64,000 nt of DNA. Source: Aptenodytes patagonicus. Taxonomy: Eukaryota; Chordata; Aves; Sphenisciformes; Spheniscidae. The stretch covers positions 4,528,501 through 4,592,500 of the forward strand of contig NC_134960.1 of NCBI RefSeq assembly GCF_965638725.1, in the 5' to 3' direction. Made by a program: the position numbers and the translations under genes. Positions 40,079 through 59,883 of this stretch are shown one piece after another. Each line of letters starts with the position of its first letter. The first letter of the stretch is position 1. The notes under the pieces are model-generated. The model searched no databases and had not been told where the DNA came from. It saw only the letters and a program-made list of their open reading frames with translations.

Positions 40079-40580
40079 GCCCCTCGCGCACATCCGGGTC
40101 CCGGCGCTGGCCCCGCCGGCGCCGCCGCGCCGCTGTCCCCTCCGCGGGCTCCCAATAAAGTTTTGTTGCGAGCGGGCGGCCGCGGCCCAGCCGGCGCCTC
40201 TCGCCTAACGGACACCCGCCCCGTGCCGCCGCGGCGGGGAGGCCGCCTCGCTCCGTGCCGGGTGGGTCGGGGCGGCGAGGGGGGTGTCGGGGGGCGGTGG
40301 GCCGGGGGGAGCGGCGCCTCCTCAGCGCCGAGCGGCGTCGGGGCGCTGCGGTTCGCGTTCCTCGGGGGTGGTGGTGGTGTGTGGAACGGGCCCTTTCGGA
40401 AACTTAAGAGGGGCCGAGGCCTCCCCCGGCCGCGGCGGTGACAGGCTTTGGGTCATCCCGGGCCGGGCCGGGGGCTGCCGGGGGCGGCGGCGGGACGGGG
40501 AGGGGGCCGGTGAGCGGCGTGTGGGGGAAGGAGCAGCCCCGGGAGGGAAAGGGGAGCGCAGGACCGCGCTGCTGGGCTGT
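39580..40580. promoter_or_regulatory. SMAD5: CpG island, likely SMAD5 promoter and non-coding first exon
   Basis: About 1 kb here is very GC-rich and dense in CpG, while DNA on both sides is AT-rich. It sits 10 kb upstream of the start codon of SMAD5, a broadly expressed gene whose first exons are non-coding in mammals. Inside are a CCAAT box (40152-40156), GC boxes and a long pyrimidine tract. Possible first-exon donors are GG/GTGGGT at 40262 and CCG/GTGAGC at 40510. No ORF here resembles a known protein. The transcription start cannot be placed from sequence alone, and an antisense transcript is possible. Confidence 0.75.
40032..40079 (+). repeat. Pyrimidine tract with (CTC)n microsatellite in the CpG island
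   Basis: About 48 nearly pure pyrimidines include about ten CTC/TCC units (40041-40071) flanked by C runs. The opposite strand is a matching purine tract. It lies within the likely promoter. Confidence 0.9.
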
Positions 40581-40954
40581 TAAAACACGCTTCGTTCTGA
40601 TAAAAATAAGTCTGTGCACGTAACTGTAGGAGCAAACTGTTGCAATGCTAATAAGAGGCTCGGTGTTTTTTGTTTGTTTTTTTTTTTTCTTTTTTTTTTT
40701 TTTTTAAGACGAGGAACTCCGCTCTTAAATGGTGTAAGGCCTGACCAAACGAAAGGGGAGAGTAACAAATCCACGTTTCGAATCCGTTGGTGAAGAGGCG
40801 CTTTCCCGCGGAGGCGATGTTAGGGCACGCACCCTTGTCCACCTTGGCCTGTCTTGCGTGCATCCAGTACTGACAGCTGCCTGACAACAGATGCACCACT
40901 TAAATGATTTAGAATGGCAATTTTTGTTTTCTGCGGGCTGTAAACTTAGTAGAG

Positions 40955-41090
40955 GAAATATGGTCTTGCGGTTAAAAGCACAAGACTGGAAATCAAGTGA
41001 TCTGTGCTCTGTTCCAGTTGTGTAGTTTCTGATGTGACTTTAAGCTAATTGAATGAAGGTATTTCTCAGTAAAATGAGGTAGGGAAGAAC
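40955..41090 (+). mobile_element. MIR/CORE-SINE relic in SMAD5 intron 1
   Basis: The segment begins 'tatggtcttgcggttaaaag', then 'cacaagactggaaatcaagt' and 'gatctgtgctctgttccag', and later has 'gatgtgactttaagctaatt' and 'ctcagtaaaatgagg'. These follow in order the MIR/CORE-SINE consensus (GTGGTTAAAGCACAAGACTG, TGTGACCTTGGGCAAGT, CTGTAAAATGGGG) as I recall it from reptile genomes. Confidence 0.75.
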
Positions 41091-43187
41091 TGATTCAGCG
41101 GTAGTTGTTGAATATATTATCAAGCAGGTTCAGTAACAGTTGCTGAATCTTTTGGTGGAATCTGTAGAGATTTAGAGATTTTACTTAGTGAATGACTTGG
41201 GCTCTCTGCTTTAACAAAACCTCCAAGGAATAACTGTCAAAATTTGCATCAGCCTGTAAGCTTTGTCTTGTCATGGGAAATTAGATTGTCAGTATGTGAT
41301 GGTTTTAGATGAAATCTCTTGCTGGCTTTCATTCCTTTGTTAATTTCGGATAATTTACCTTCCATAGGTGGCTTTAAAATACTGAAAACTGAAATGAGCG
41401 TTGTTCGTTGCATATCTCGGTTGTGGAAGTTCTGATATTCTGAGGAATCACAGAATTTGATTGAAGAGAAGGGGAAGGAAAAAAAAAAAGGTGCAAACAC
41501 GCTATTGCAGTCATGTGCCCATGCTCATCAAAAGCTGTAATACTTTATGAAGTTGGCAGCTGGTGGTAGTGGAAGTTAATAGAAGCAGCAAATAACTTAA
41601 TTGAAGATGTTTTATAATTAGTGTGTTGTAACTTTTGAGAGTGCTCTGTCTGTGTAGGGTGCTGTTGGATTTAATGTCTCAATCCCTACCATTTGATAAT
41701 GGTTTACTCTTACCTCTTGATATTAAAATTTTGTTCACTTGGCCTTGAAATTGCTGCTAAGTGGCACTTATTTTTGCAAAACAAAACCCCAACAAACCAT
41801 GTGCTTATTGGGGTACCTGCCTTTGTCAAACCTTTCTTTTTCTTTCAAATGTGGAGAAAATACCCTTGAGGGAGGAATTCTCTTTTTTTTTTTCTAAAGA
41901 AAACTTTCCTAGTGGAAGCCCAAGATGGACAGTCATGATGGGGATGAGAAATGGGAAAGGAGGGAGAGGGGCTTCCTCTGCATTTCTTTCTCTCGATGAC
42001 AAAAGATCACAACAAAAGGGTGTGCTGCTATGATGCTGCATACAGCTGTGGTGGGTGTTTTTTGTTTGAGGTTTGGAGTTTTAACCTCGGATGGTACCTG
42101 AAGGGACTATAACTGTGGACCCTGTACTACTCGGTTCTTGTTGTGAAGTCGGATTTTTAATCTTGCATCTTGAGTGGGTGATCTGTGCAGAGTTTTCATG
42201 GTGATGGAATATTATCTGAGCTGGGAGAAATTCTGTTTCTCAAGATGGAGTGCTTGTGCTCTATTAAAGTGTAGTGTATGTTTTTGAGTTTATTCCAATG
42301 GTCTTTGCAAATTACGTTGTGATCTTTAATATTCCAGAGGACACTTTTAATTTCAGAAAAATATCCTCCATATTTACAGTTCTCTAAAGAAAACTCTAAA
42401 AACTCTTTTGTTGCTCTTGGCTGAATTATATACCTGCAGAAATACTGCTGTGGCAATTCTATGCAAGTCCCTATTTCTTCCTTCCCTGCCAGTTGCGTTC
42501 TAATCAACATGAAAAATTTAAGTTTCTTCTGATGTCTATGATAGATTTGCTGAAATTAATTTTAATGTGTTAATGTTTCCTCTTTAAAGATCTTTAGATG
42601 ATTTTTTCATAGCAACAGGTAAGGAGAGCAGCTCGTGCTCAGAATTAAAAGATTTGTTCTCGTGTGAGCTGAGAATGCTTTAGATATTTAATGACTGAAG
42701 TTGATAACTCATTAAAAGCAAGTTGAACAGTAATTTAAGACTTCTGCAGTTATCATTAGTTGCAGTGCAAGTTCCCGCACTGTTTTCTGGAAGCCTTTTT
42801 AGCCGTGTTCGTGTGACCACGTAGAAAAGTTTGGCTGGCACTTCAGCGTGCTTGACCAGTGTGGGTTGGCAAGGTGCAGAACGCCGCCTGCCAAGTCTGT
42901 ATCCCTACTGACCTACCACCAAGGTTGAGCCTGCCAGGACTGTCATCCTTGACAGAGGATCTTTGTCAGAATCGCTGCTACTGATCCACCAACTATGAGG
43001 TAGTGTCTCTGAATTCTGGGTCAGTGGATGTCACAAACTGACAAATTTAGAATACTTTGCCATTCATTCATTCTGTGGAAGGGGAAAAAAAGCTTGCTGA
43101 ACTACTATTGTCAGTGTCCCCTCCAAATCCTGTAGCTTTTGTAATCTTGTCACAGTCTTAATGCAGTTCGGTTGGAGTGGAAGTGTA

Positions 43188-43205
43188 TACACACACACAC
43201 ACACA
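43188..43205. repeat. (AC)n microsatellite in SMAD5 intron 1
   Basis: About nine AC units are followed by ATATAC. Confidence 0.95.
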
Positions 43206-46200
43206 TATACATCTTTAATTTTCTTTCCCTCTTTTAAAGCTTTATGAAAGTCTGTACAGTCCCTGCTTTCAGGTTACTCTTTTTGTTGCCAAGTCACATT
43301 TTTAGTGGCAGTATTTAGGATCTTATTCTTTAATGAAGGTCTTGCATACGAGCATCTAAATTTTCGGAAGGCTTCGTCCAGCTTGTTAATTTTTTAACAT
43401 ACTTTAGGGTTTGTGAAAAGTGTCAGATGTCCTTTATTTTCCCTTTTTTTTTCTCCAGCTGTAGCACTGAGGTCATTCCTAATCACCCCCTTGCCTGTCC
43501 ATGTCCACCAACCTACCAATGGAGGCATAGGCTTTTGTTTTCATGTTTAGTGAAATGTAGTGATGCTCTTGTATGTAATTTTAATTAAGAAATGGATGCT
43601 AACTTGTAGTTATCTGCTGTGGTTACAGTAGATCTTAAATAACCTTAAAAACATGAGGCAGTTTCAGGGCTGACTTTCAGATGTGCTGACTGCTGTTGAT
43701 GATGGCATTTTTCAGCATAATGCCTCTGTTGGAAAGTGCCAATTAGCTGAAATAGAAGTGTGAGAAAATGCACGGTTCTGACAAAACACTTAAGGGAGAG
43801 AGATTTTGGTTCTAAGACGGAATTTGTAGTTTTTTGAGAACTTTTACAAAAGCTAATTGCTCAGTAATTAGAGTAGTTGCAGATACCAGGATCATGTGAG
43901 CATTGGATTTTTGTGTCCTAAGTGGATGCCTTAAGAAATAGATACTAACTTTTTTAGGCTTGGGAAGTTTTTGGTTTTTCCCCCTCCGTCCCCGCCCCGT
44001 ATCACAGTTGAATTCAAGTTTTGCCATGATGCAGAACAAATTCAAAACTTTCTGTTCTTTGGTTACACTTTTTCTGAGGTTTTCTTGGCATCAGTTGGAA
44101 GTGAGGGTGCTTTTGAAATGCATTGGAGCTCTATTAGTGAACTCTTGTGATAAAAAAAATAACACAAGTGATAATATTTTATAACAGTGATTTTTGAGAA
44201 AACTTTAAGAAAAACAGAAGCATCACTTTTGCAGTCTGAGCTACATAGCTTTTATGATAACAGTTCTTCCATGTACGACGCATTACTCGCCGATTGTGCT
44301 TGGCCTCAGAGATTTTTGTTATGTTTCTTTTAAGAGAGTGCTAGTTAAATACTTCTCAGCTGACAGTTATATGCTTCAGATTTTTTTTAAGCTGTGTTAG
44401 ATGATGTACAGATGTGGAAATGAAAAGAACAAGTATTGTGTGAGAAGTTGTCAATACATTTCTTGTTTGGAGAGCAGTCATGGTTAGTAAAATTTTTGAA
44501 GATACCAGAGAGTTCTTTTCTGTTCTTGTTTACATGTATTATTAGTTAGAATATATTGCCTTACAAGGCATGTTTGAAGCAAAGAAATCTAGTGCTAATA
44601 TAAAAGCATTTACCATAGGTTCTGGTCAGCTGGATGTGCATTTGGATATGCAAGCCCCGTTCTGATGAAAATACCACAAGTTCCTTTTTGGTATCGTTCA
44701 TCAAATCTCCTTTCATCTTTAGTTACCCTTAAGGGGAGGAAGGGGAAAAAAAGATGAGTTAAATCATTGATGATATTCTTTTGAGTAAGATGTTGCACAG
44801 GAGAATTGAAAGAAATCTTTTTTGTTGAAAGGCTGTGGCAATGGTAGGGAATATGTAGGCCCTTCAAGTTTACTGCCCAAATTCTTTAACCACTGTGTAA
44901 CTTCAGGATTTATTTTATCCTTGATGTGCATGGAAAAACTATGGAGCCAATGTTTCTTCTATATTTGTCCTCAAGAAAAGGCTCTAATGAATGCCATTGC
45001 ATGGGACCCTGTGCTAGGCTATAATGTAAGATGTAGACTTGGGAAAATGATAATGAAAGCCAAGCGCAATCCTGCACAATTCCTGTCAGGATATCTATAA
45101 GGAAAGAAGGACCTTAACAAAACCAGGTGAAATTGATGTGTGAGATTGTAGTTTTAAAAGAAAATATTGACAACTGAATATAGCATAATATACTGTAATT
45201 GAGTTTCTGAGCTTTCTGTATGAATGTGTAATGTGTTAACGTATATGGAGTCAAAATATTTGAGTATTTCTCAGTTTGAAGGGGCAATAAAGTTAGGCAC
45301 AAGAGTTGACTGAAAAACAGTTTTGACTTCAAGTCTGAAGCAGCTCTAATGAACTACCAATTGTGTAGCTAGTTATAAGTGGTGGTTTGTTTAGATTATG
45401 AAATTGAGTCTCAAAGCAGCTTCTAATCATGAGCAGTGAAGTTCCTTGTTTCAGATTGGGTATGAAGTTACAGGAAGCTTTCTTAATTTGCAAACAAGTA
45501 AATTAAGCAGGGAAAGAATAGTGCTTGTACCTTTGCAACACAAGCTTAGTATGGGCAGTAGGAAAGGATGAGGACCGTGTAGTTGTTGACCCATTTTATT
45601 CTTACGCTTGTGAAAAGCATCGTTCATTGCCATGCTGGTTGGGGTGATGGGTTGCTTGGTTAATGGTACTTTAAATTTAGATTTTGCAGGCGGGAAACTA
45701 GTTTGGAATCGATGGCAGAACATGTCGCATAAAAAGTGCATCTCATTAAAATAAATATATCGTATGTAATTTTATATTGATCTGTTCTGCTGTGAGTCCC
45801 GCTCAGGCCCTGTTAGCCAGAGGAAGATTCCTTGGTAGCGAATCAAATTAATCTGCTAAACTTGCCAGTTTAATATAGTAGGCTAAGAAAATCTCAGAAG
45901 GAACCAAAAGGTAGTTCACTCACTCAGTATTTGTGATGGTAGATGAAAGATAGTCTCTTTCTCCCATCTTCACAAATGAAATGTAATTTGTAAGTTCTGC
46001 TGTTAACCAACTTTGTTTATAGCTAGCTGGCTTGATGAGGTGTTAAGAAGGGGTTCAAACAATGGACCTGTTCACACAACTAGTTTCCTTTCATTTGCTG
46101 TAGTCATTAACAAGAACTTTAAATGTATAAATAATGCATGCCCCAAAGTCTAATTTTGATACAGTGATTAATTCCTTTTATATTCACCGATTAAAAGCCC

Positions 46201-49007
46201 CCTCATGCTACCCCATGCAATGCATGACACTCACGCTTTAAAGAGTGTTTGCAACTGTTTCTTTTAAATGTAATAACGTGTATTTCAGCCGATGTTTTCT
46301 TGTAGCTCAGTTGAGAAGTTATTTAATAAAAGAAGGTAATGCATAATAGACCCTCTGCCTCTTAAGGAAATCTAAGAAAGCTTTTTTCCCCCTGAAAGTT
46401 GTTACCAGCTGCGTCCAGAGGTGCAACAATACGAGTAATTTGTGCAATACTATGAATGAAAATGTGACTCTCTAAAGCATTTGTTTCTGTGCTCAAATCT
46501 TAGTGATGTACTGTTGTACTGCAATCACAGCTCATGACATGCACTTTTAAAGCCTTGGAAGAAATTGATTGTAAATATAGATGATCTGGTGAAATTGTTC
46601 CTAGCAGATGTCGTGATTACTTAGAAAGCTTTCAAAAATTAGATGCTGAAATTACATCAAATGCAAGTAAATGTTCTAAATGTGGTTTATGCCATTCATT
46701 CAGAAATTTTAAAACCCTACAAGAGTCGCAGTTTCTACATGAAAATGTTTGGGTTCTACATAAATGCCTGAACCTGCAGCTTTGTGACCTGAAATAGCTC
46801 CAAAGAAGGGAGCACTTTTAGTCTACAAATAATTCATGAAGCTTTTTAATACTACCTTGTTTTCTTAAGAAAAAGCAAAAGCTGTAACCCGTCAGTATTT
46901 TTGCCTTTCAGAATGAACTTCTGAAAGGCCTATAATTAGATAAATTCGGTGTCCATTTGTACCTCGCAAAGCCTATCAGTTTGTTGCAGGGTTTCTTTTT
47001 TGCCCTTGCTGTTCTTGAACAGGTAAAAATACACTTCAGCAGAAGTCTTGAAAGCCTTGAAGGCCAGAATGGATTTACAGTAAATGCTATTAAAGTTTTG
47101 AACTTCAACAGTCTCGTTTTTCAGTGGTTATAGTACAAGCATGTATGTGGAAACTTTTTTTTAAGAAGTTGAAACAGTTTTGATCAAATCTGTTATGATG
47201 GTTCTGGAGTACTTGTTCTACTAGGTTTTGCTTTTGTTGATAGGTATTCAGACTAGTGTAAAGTTTTTATAGCTAATTATGTTACTTAGTCCAAGCAGAT
47301 TATTTCTAAAATCATAGTTTATAGGACAGAGTCATTTATCAAAATTCTCTCAATAGTTGCCCTACAAATACTAGTTACTGCAAAGCATCATTTTAGTAGA
47401 GCTGTTCCAGCTTTCTTTGCTTTTAGTTAGCTTGTTTATTCCATGAGCATACTTGTGGGTAAATGATGTTGAAATGATATACAACCAGTAAAATTTCATT
47501 CCTAGTTGCTGCATGTTACCGTGTTTGAAATACTAAAAAAAAAAAAAAGACATTATACATGATCATAGAATAGAATCATAGATCTGTAAACTTGATTGCA
47601 TAATATAGACGGGACAGCTGTAATGGAATAGATCAGAGTGGCAACAGCCAAGAGGCATTTCTTGACATCTCTTCTGAGCTCGACTTAACTATAGGAATTT
47701 CCAGTGTATGTTCTGCCTTGATGATTCTTAAGATTCTTTGAAAGCATAGCTGAGAAACAGAAATAGAACTTTTTAATTGTCGTCTTGCTGGTCTGAGATT
47801 CTAGATGGGTTCATTTCCTTTTTTAGGGGTGTGAGCAACTGCTGATATCTTACAGCTATTTAATGTACGCAAGGCTTGGAAGTAAGTTAATTGTGGCTGT
47901 AAACAGCTTTTACTTTTTAGAACACTAAACTTTTATCCTCAGTAAAAGAATAAATTTAGTCTGTGTTCGTGGCCAAGTTTATCTCCCTTTATGTATTTCC
48001 TGTTACTTTGAAGGGTGCAAAGTTCTCATGTGTAATAGTTCTAGGGAACTAAATTTGTACTTAAAGTACAGACATCCTTATTTCTGAAGAAATAAGGTGG
48101 TACATAATAGTTTTTTTTCTTTTCTTTTTGCAATACCCTCTTCTGAGGACTTATTGAAGCAGTGACAGACTCTTGTTCTTTTAATTTCTTTTTTTCATTT
48201 TGTTTTTTATGAGAGCTTAGGAAGAAAGATCTTCAAACAGTTTTTCTGTTTGTTTTGCTTTTCCCAGTTTTTTCCATATTATTGAAACAAAGCTGAATAA
48301 GCAAAGAAGTACCAATGGGATTAAGCTACTGTGTGAAATAAATTGATTTTTTCCTGTAAAGGGTGTTCATAAGTTTTTAAACTTACACTCTTCATTGTAG
48401 CCAAGTGTCCTTGGGGCAGTTCCCTGCTTTCCTCACCTTCCACCTCCCCAGTAGAAAATCTAGGATGATTACATGTGGGACATTATGAATGCTTTCTCTA
48501 GGGATGGTTGCTGTGTCTTTGGCTGATGATGCTTAATATATGGTTCTGTTATAGGAAAGTACCCATCCCTGTGTCTGAGCTTGTAAATGTGCCTAGACAC
48601 CTAGAAAAGCCTTATCAGATGACTTTTAGTTAGTCAAAGGTGGGAGGGAAAAACCCCCTTGATTAAAGGTAGCAATGTAAGAGAATCAGCACAGAGGTAC
48701 TTAAATCTTGCTTCCCCCCGCCCTGCTTTTTCTCTTAATGTTCAGATTTGGTGTCTCGGGGTATGTTAGGTGTTCTAATTCACCACGGTTTATCAAAAGT
48801 TGAGAGACAATGTTGTTTGGCAGTCTCTGTAGCAAGAAAGGAAGCATCTTTTGTTATTGACATCCTTTCTCTTAGCTCTGCTCTTGCTTTTTGCCAGCTG
48901 CTCATTGTCTATACTTGCTTATTTAGTATTCACAAGGGATTTTACAAGTTCTTATCAGTTCGTTGCCACAGCACATCATTTCCTCTTGTCATCATTACTC
49001 CTTAAAT

Positions 49008-49022
49008 GGGGGGGGGGGGGGG
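49008..49022 (+). repeat. Poly-G run of 15 in SMAD5 intron 1
   Basis: Fifteen consecutive G occur about 1 kb before the first coding exon, followed by AGGATTTG. Confidence 0.95.
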
Positions 49023-50013
49023 AGGATTTGCATTAGAGCTGGTGAGTGGTAGAAAACACCACCATTCATGAGCGCAGTTTGAGTTGCACAGTGTTGTTCT
49101 GCTCCTCTCCTTTCTGAGGCAGTTTGTAGTAAAGGTCACATTTCTAGTACTTACTCTGCCATGCCTTTTCCCCCCTCTTTTTCTGGGGAAAAGAAAAGTC
49201 TTTTTTTGCCAACGGCTAAAAATATCCAGTGCCTCAAATACTCTTCTTAAAAGATATGAGGAAGTGCAGCATAAAAATAGCCACAGCTGAAAAGGTTGAC
49301 CACCTTTCTGAGTGGTGGCTGGGGAGGGGTTGGTTTGAGGTTTTTATTGGGTTTTTCTTTTAATTGTTTTTGGTGTTTTTAGTTATCTACAGCTTCTTCC
49401 TCATTTTTTTTTTAATACTCTTCAAAAAGCATGGGGTACCTAATTAGAGCTCAAGAGCAAATAGATGCTTTAATATTTTCTCCTTTTGGGAAATAAAAGA
49501 TCCATTTGAGCAGCTGAGTACTTCTATGCAGTACTGGCTGTGGAACTACTGGTTCCACCATGCCTCTTCCCTGTTTCTTCAGAGCAAGTTTAAGTCTTCT
49601 GGTAAAGCACTGTGATAGGAATATAATACCAGTTTTGAAACATATTCCCCAAGCATGTCTTCTGAAGGAAACTCACAGATTTAAGGAACGTTGTTAACAG
49701 AAACCATGCTGTCCCTTTGGTCCCTTGACTGTCCTTTTTCCCACTAATCAGTAATGCAAGAACTGGGGACTCTGATCATGTTTTACTTTATTTAGCTTGG
49801 GGTGAGGTCTTAGTACTTCTGGGATTTTGTTTTGGAACAAAATCAGGTGCAATGGCTAGGGTGGAAACAAGCATTCTTTTTGTTTTACCACATTCTTTAC
49901 TTGTTTACTAATTATTTGTTAACTTATCTTTTTAGTAGAACTAAATTGGTGGAATCAATCATTATTTCTGATGTGAAGACTTCATCACTGACATCTGTAT
50001 GTTCATTTGTCAG

Positions 50014-58094
<8,081 letters not shown>

Positions 58095-59825
58095 TGCTGA
58101 AATTTTGTCTTCAGCCTTATTTTTAGCGAACTTATTCTAATTCTAGAGAAACTTCCAGTGTGGATACTGTGAGCTATATGGAGAATGGATCTTACGGTTT
58201 AACTTTTTTTTTAAATCCCTTTGTGACCAATTCCATTGTGTATAGCTAATCAGTTTTACATTTCAATTTGTTCTTGTGATGCTTAAGTGACAGTTGAGCC
58301 CTAAGGGAAAAAAAGTCTATTGAAAAATTCAGAACACTTTTCCCCTCCTTCAAGTAGAACTAAACAGGCATATGTCTTAACTGGAAAATTTTTTTAGTTT
58401 TGTCCTGTAGGGACAAGAATTATGAAGACTGACTTCAGAAAATAAATACATATCATAGTTTGGGATTTTTTTTAACGTTTATGAAACTGTTTGAACATGT
58501 GCAGCTCCAGCTTGCAAGCTGTATTTTTAGCGTAGTTTAACATCTTAAGGTTGACATCTGTCATAAGCAAAATTAGACTTTATTACGGCTAATTTGCCTC
58601 AGATTGAACAATGTGATTTTTTTTAAGTGTACACATGAAATATACTTTTTACAAATATTGGAGTGGTGTAAAAACACTTGTATTGTCTATTGGAAAATGC
58701 TGTCATAAACACACTGTATATTAATGCAGAATAGCGGTTCTTAGCCTTTTCCCACTTCAGTTTTGTAATAGCTCTTTTAACCACCGTTTTAAATAGTAAT
58801 TGATACAAGGTAAACATCTTGCACGTTTCTGGAGTAGTAATTCTTGTTTTGCTTTGATTTACACTCATGCCGTTTGGATTTGGTTGCCAAGGCTATTTCT
58901 TTTTAGGTACCCTTCTCTATTTTAACATAAACACTACTATTTGTAAATAGCAGTGCTTACTACTTTTTGGAAGGAATAAGTTTTTTGTTTTCTTTTTGGT
59001 GTTCTAGCTGTTTATTTTGCCTGTCTGGAGTTGATCTGTGTTAGGCCTTTTAATCTCTCAGTAGACATTACGCAGTATTAGTGATTACACTGTATTTAAT
59101 TCACTTTCAGTATGAGTTTGAGTCTCTTTGAAGACTGTGAGTGGCTTAGCAAATTAGTAACTGAATGCAGAAGCTTTTACTTCCAGATCATGTAATTTAA
59201 TACAGACCTGTTGGTAATGACCAAAAGTAATCACTTCTTTGTAGCCTACATGAAACAGTGGTCTTGATCCTGTCCCTGATGGCAGGTGTTCAATCAGAAG
59301 ACTCGTAACTGTAGTTGGCAGCTTGATGGGATTGAAGGACTGCATTAATATGATGATGAAATTTCTCTCTCACATGTAAAGAATCCTGTTGCCTGTGCTG
59401 TTGTATTACTCAGTAGAGAATTTAAACACTGTACTAAACACTAAAAGAAATCAGTTAACGTATGCATACTTTTCCCCTTTAAATAATTAAAAAAGGAGGC
59501 TGAAAGAAACATTCTAAGAGAATTAGAAGTGAATTATATACAAAATTTCTTTGCATGCCGAAAAAGACTTGTTGTATTTTTTAACTTCCCACCCTCCTTT
59601 TACCCTTTCCCGAACACTTCTTCAGAAAAGGGTTCAGTGTTTGGGGGAGAGGCTGAAAACTCTAAAATGCAAATACTTATTAAAAGATGTGTTGCAGTTA
59701 ATTACTGCAATCCTGAGACATTGATTGCTTACACAAGTTCTTGTGTCGTCTGTTGAATGACAGTTTCTGCTCAAATGTGGAAATCATGCATCATATGGTA
59801 CCTAAGTAACAAATGATCTTAAAGG

Positions 59826-59883
59826 AATAAAATTGTTTACGTGTCATTAAAATGTTTCTTATGAAATGCCTTAAAGGAATAAA
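59826..59883 (+). terminator. SMAD5: Paired AATAAA hexamers, candidate proximal poly(A) signals
   Basis: Two AATAAA copies lie 52 bases apart (59826-59831 and 59878-59883), each preceded by AAAGG. Use of these would give a 3' UTR of about 1.8 kb. Confidence 0.35.

Larger units (their letters stand above)
40262..50013 (+). other. SMAD5: SMAD5 intron 1 (about 9.75 kb)
   Basis: No protein gene is recognisable. The 5' part drops sharply from GC-rich to AT-rich after about 40,600. It holds a poly-T tract (about 40,657-40,705), a MIR relic (40,955-41,090), a CA microsatellite (43,188-43,205), a possible skipped acceptor at 43,458 and a G15 run (49,008-49,022). The intron start depends on which donor in the CpG island is used. 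Confidence 0.6.

Noticed and set aside
40154..40159. AATAAA inside the CpG island
   Set aside because: It overlaps a CCAAT box in a promoter and has no upstream gene to terminate, so a poly(A) role is unlikely.
39908..40441. 177-aa proline/serine/arginine-rich frame in the CpG island
   Set aside because: It is translated CpG island and (CTC)n repeat; such frames are expected in GC-rich DNA.
47565..47585. 'atcatagaatagaatcatag', like a reverse CR1 tail
   Set aside because: No CR1 body sequence follows on the expected side, so the match is too short to support an insertion.
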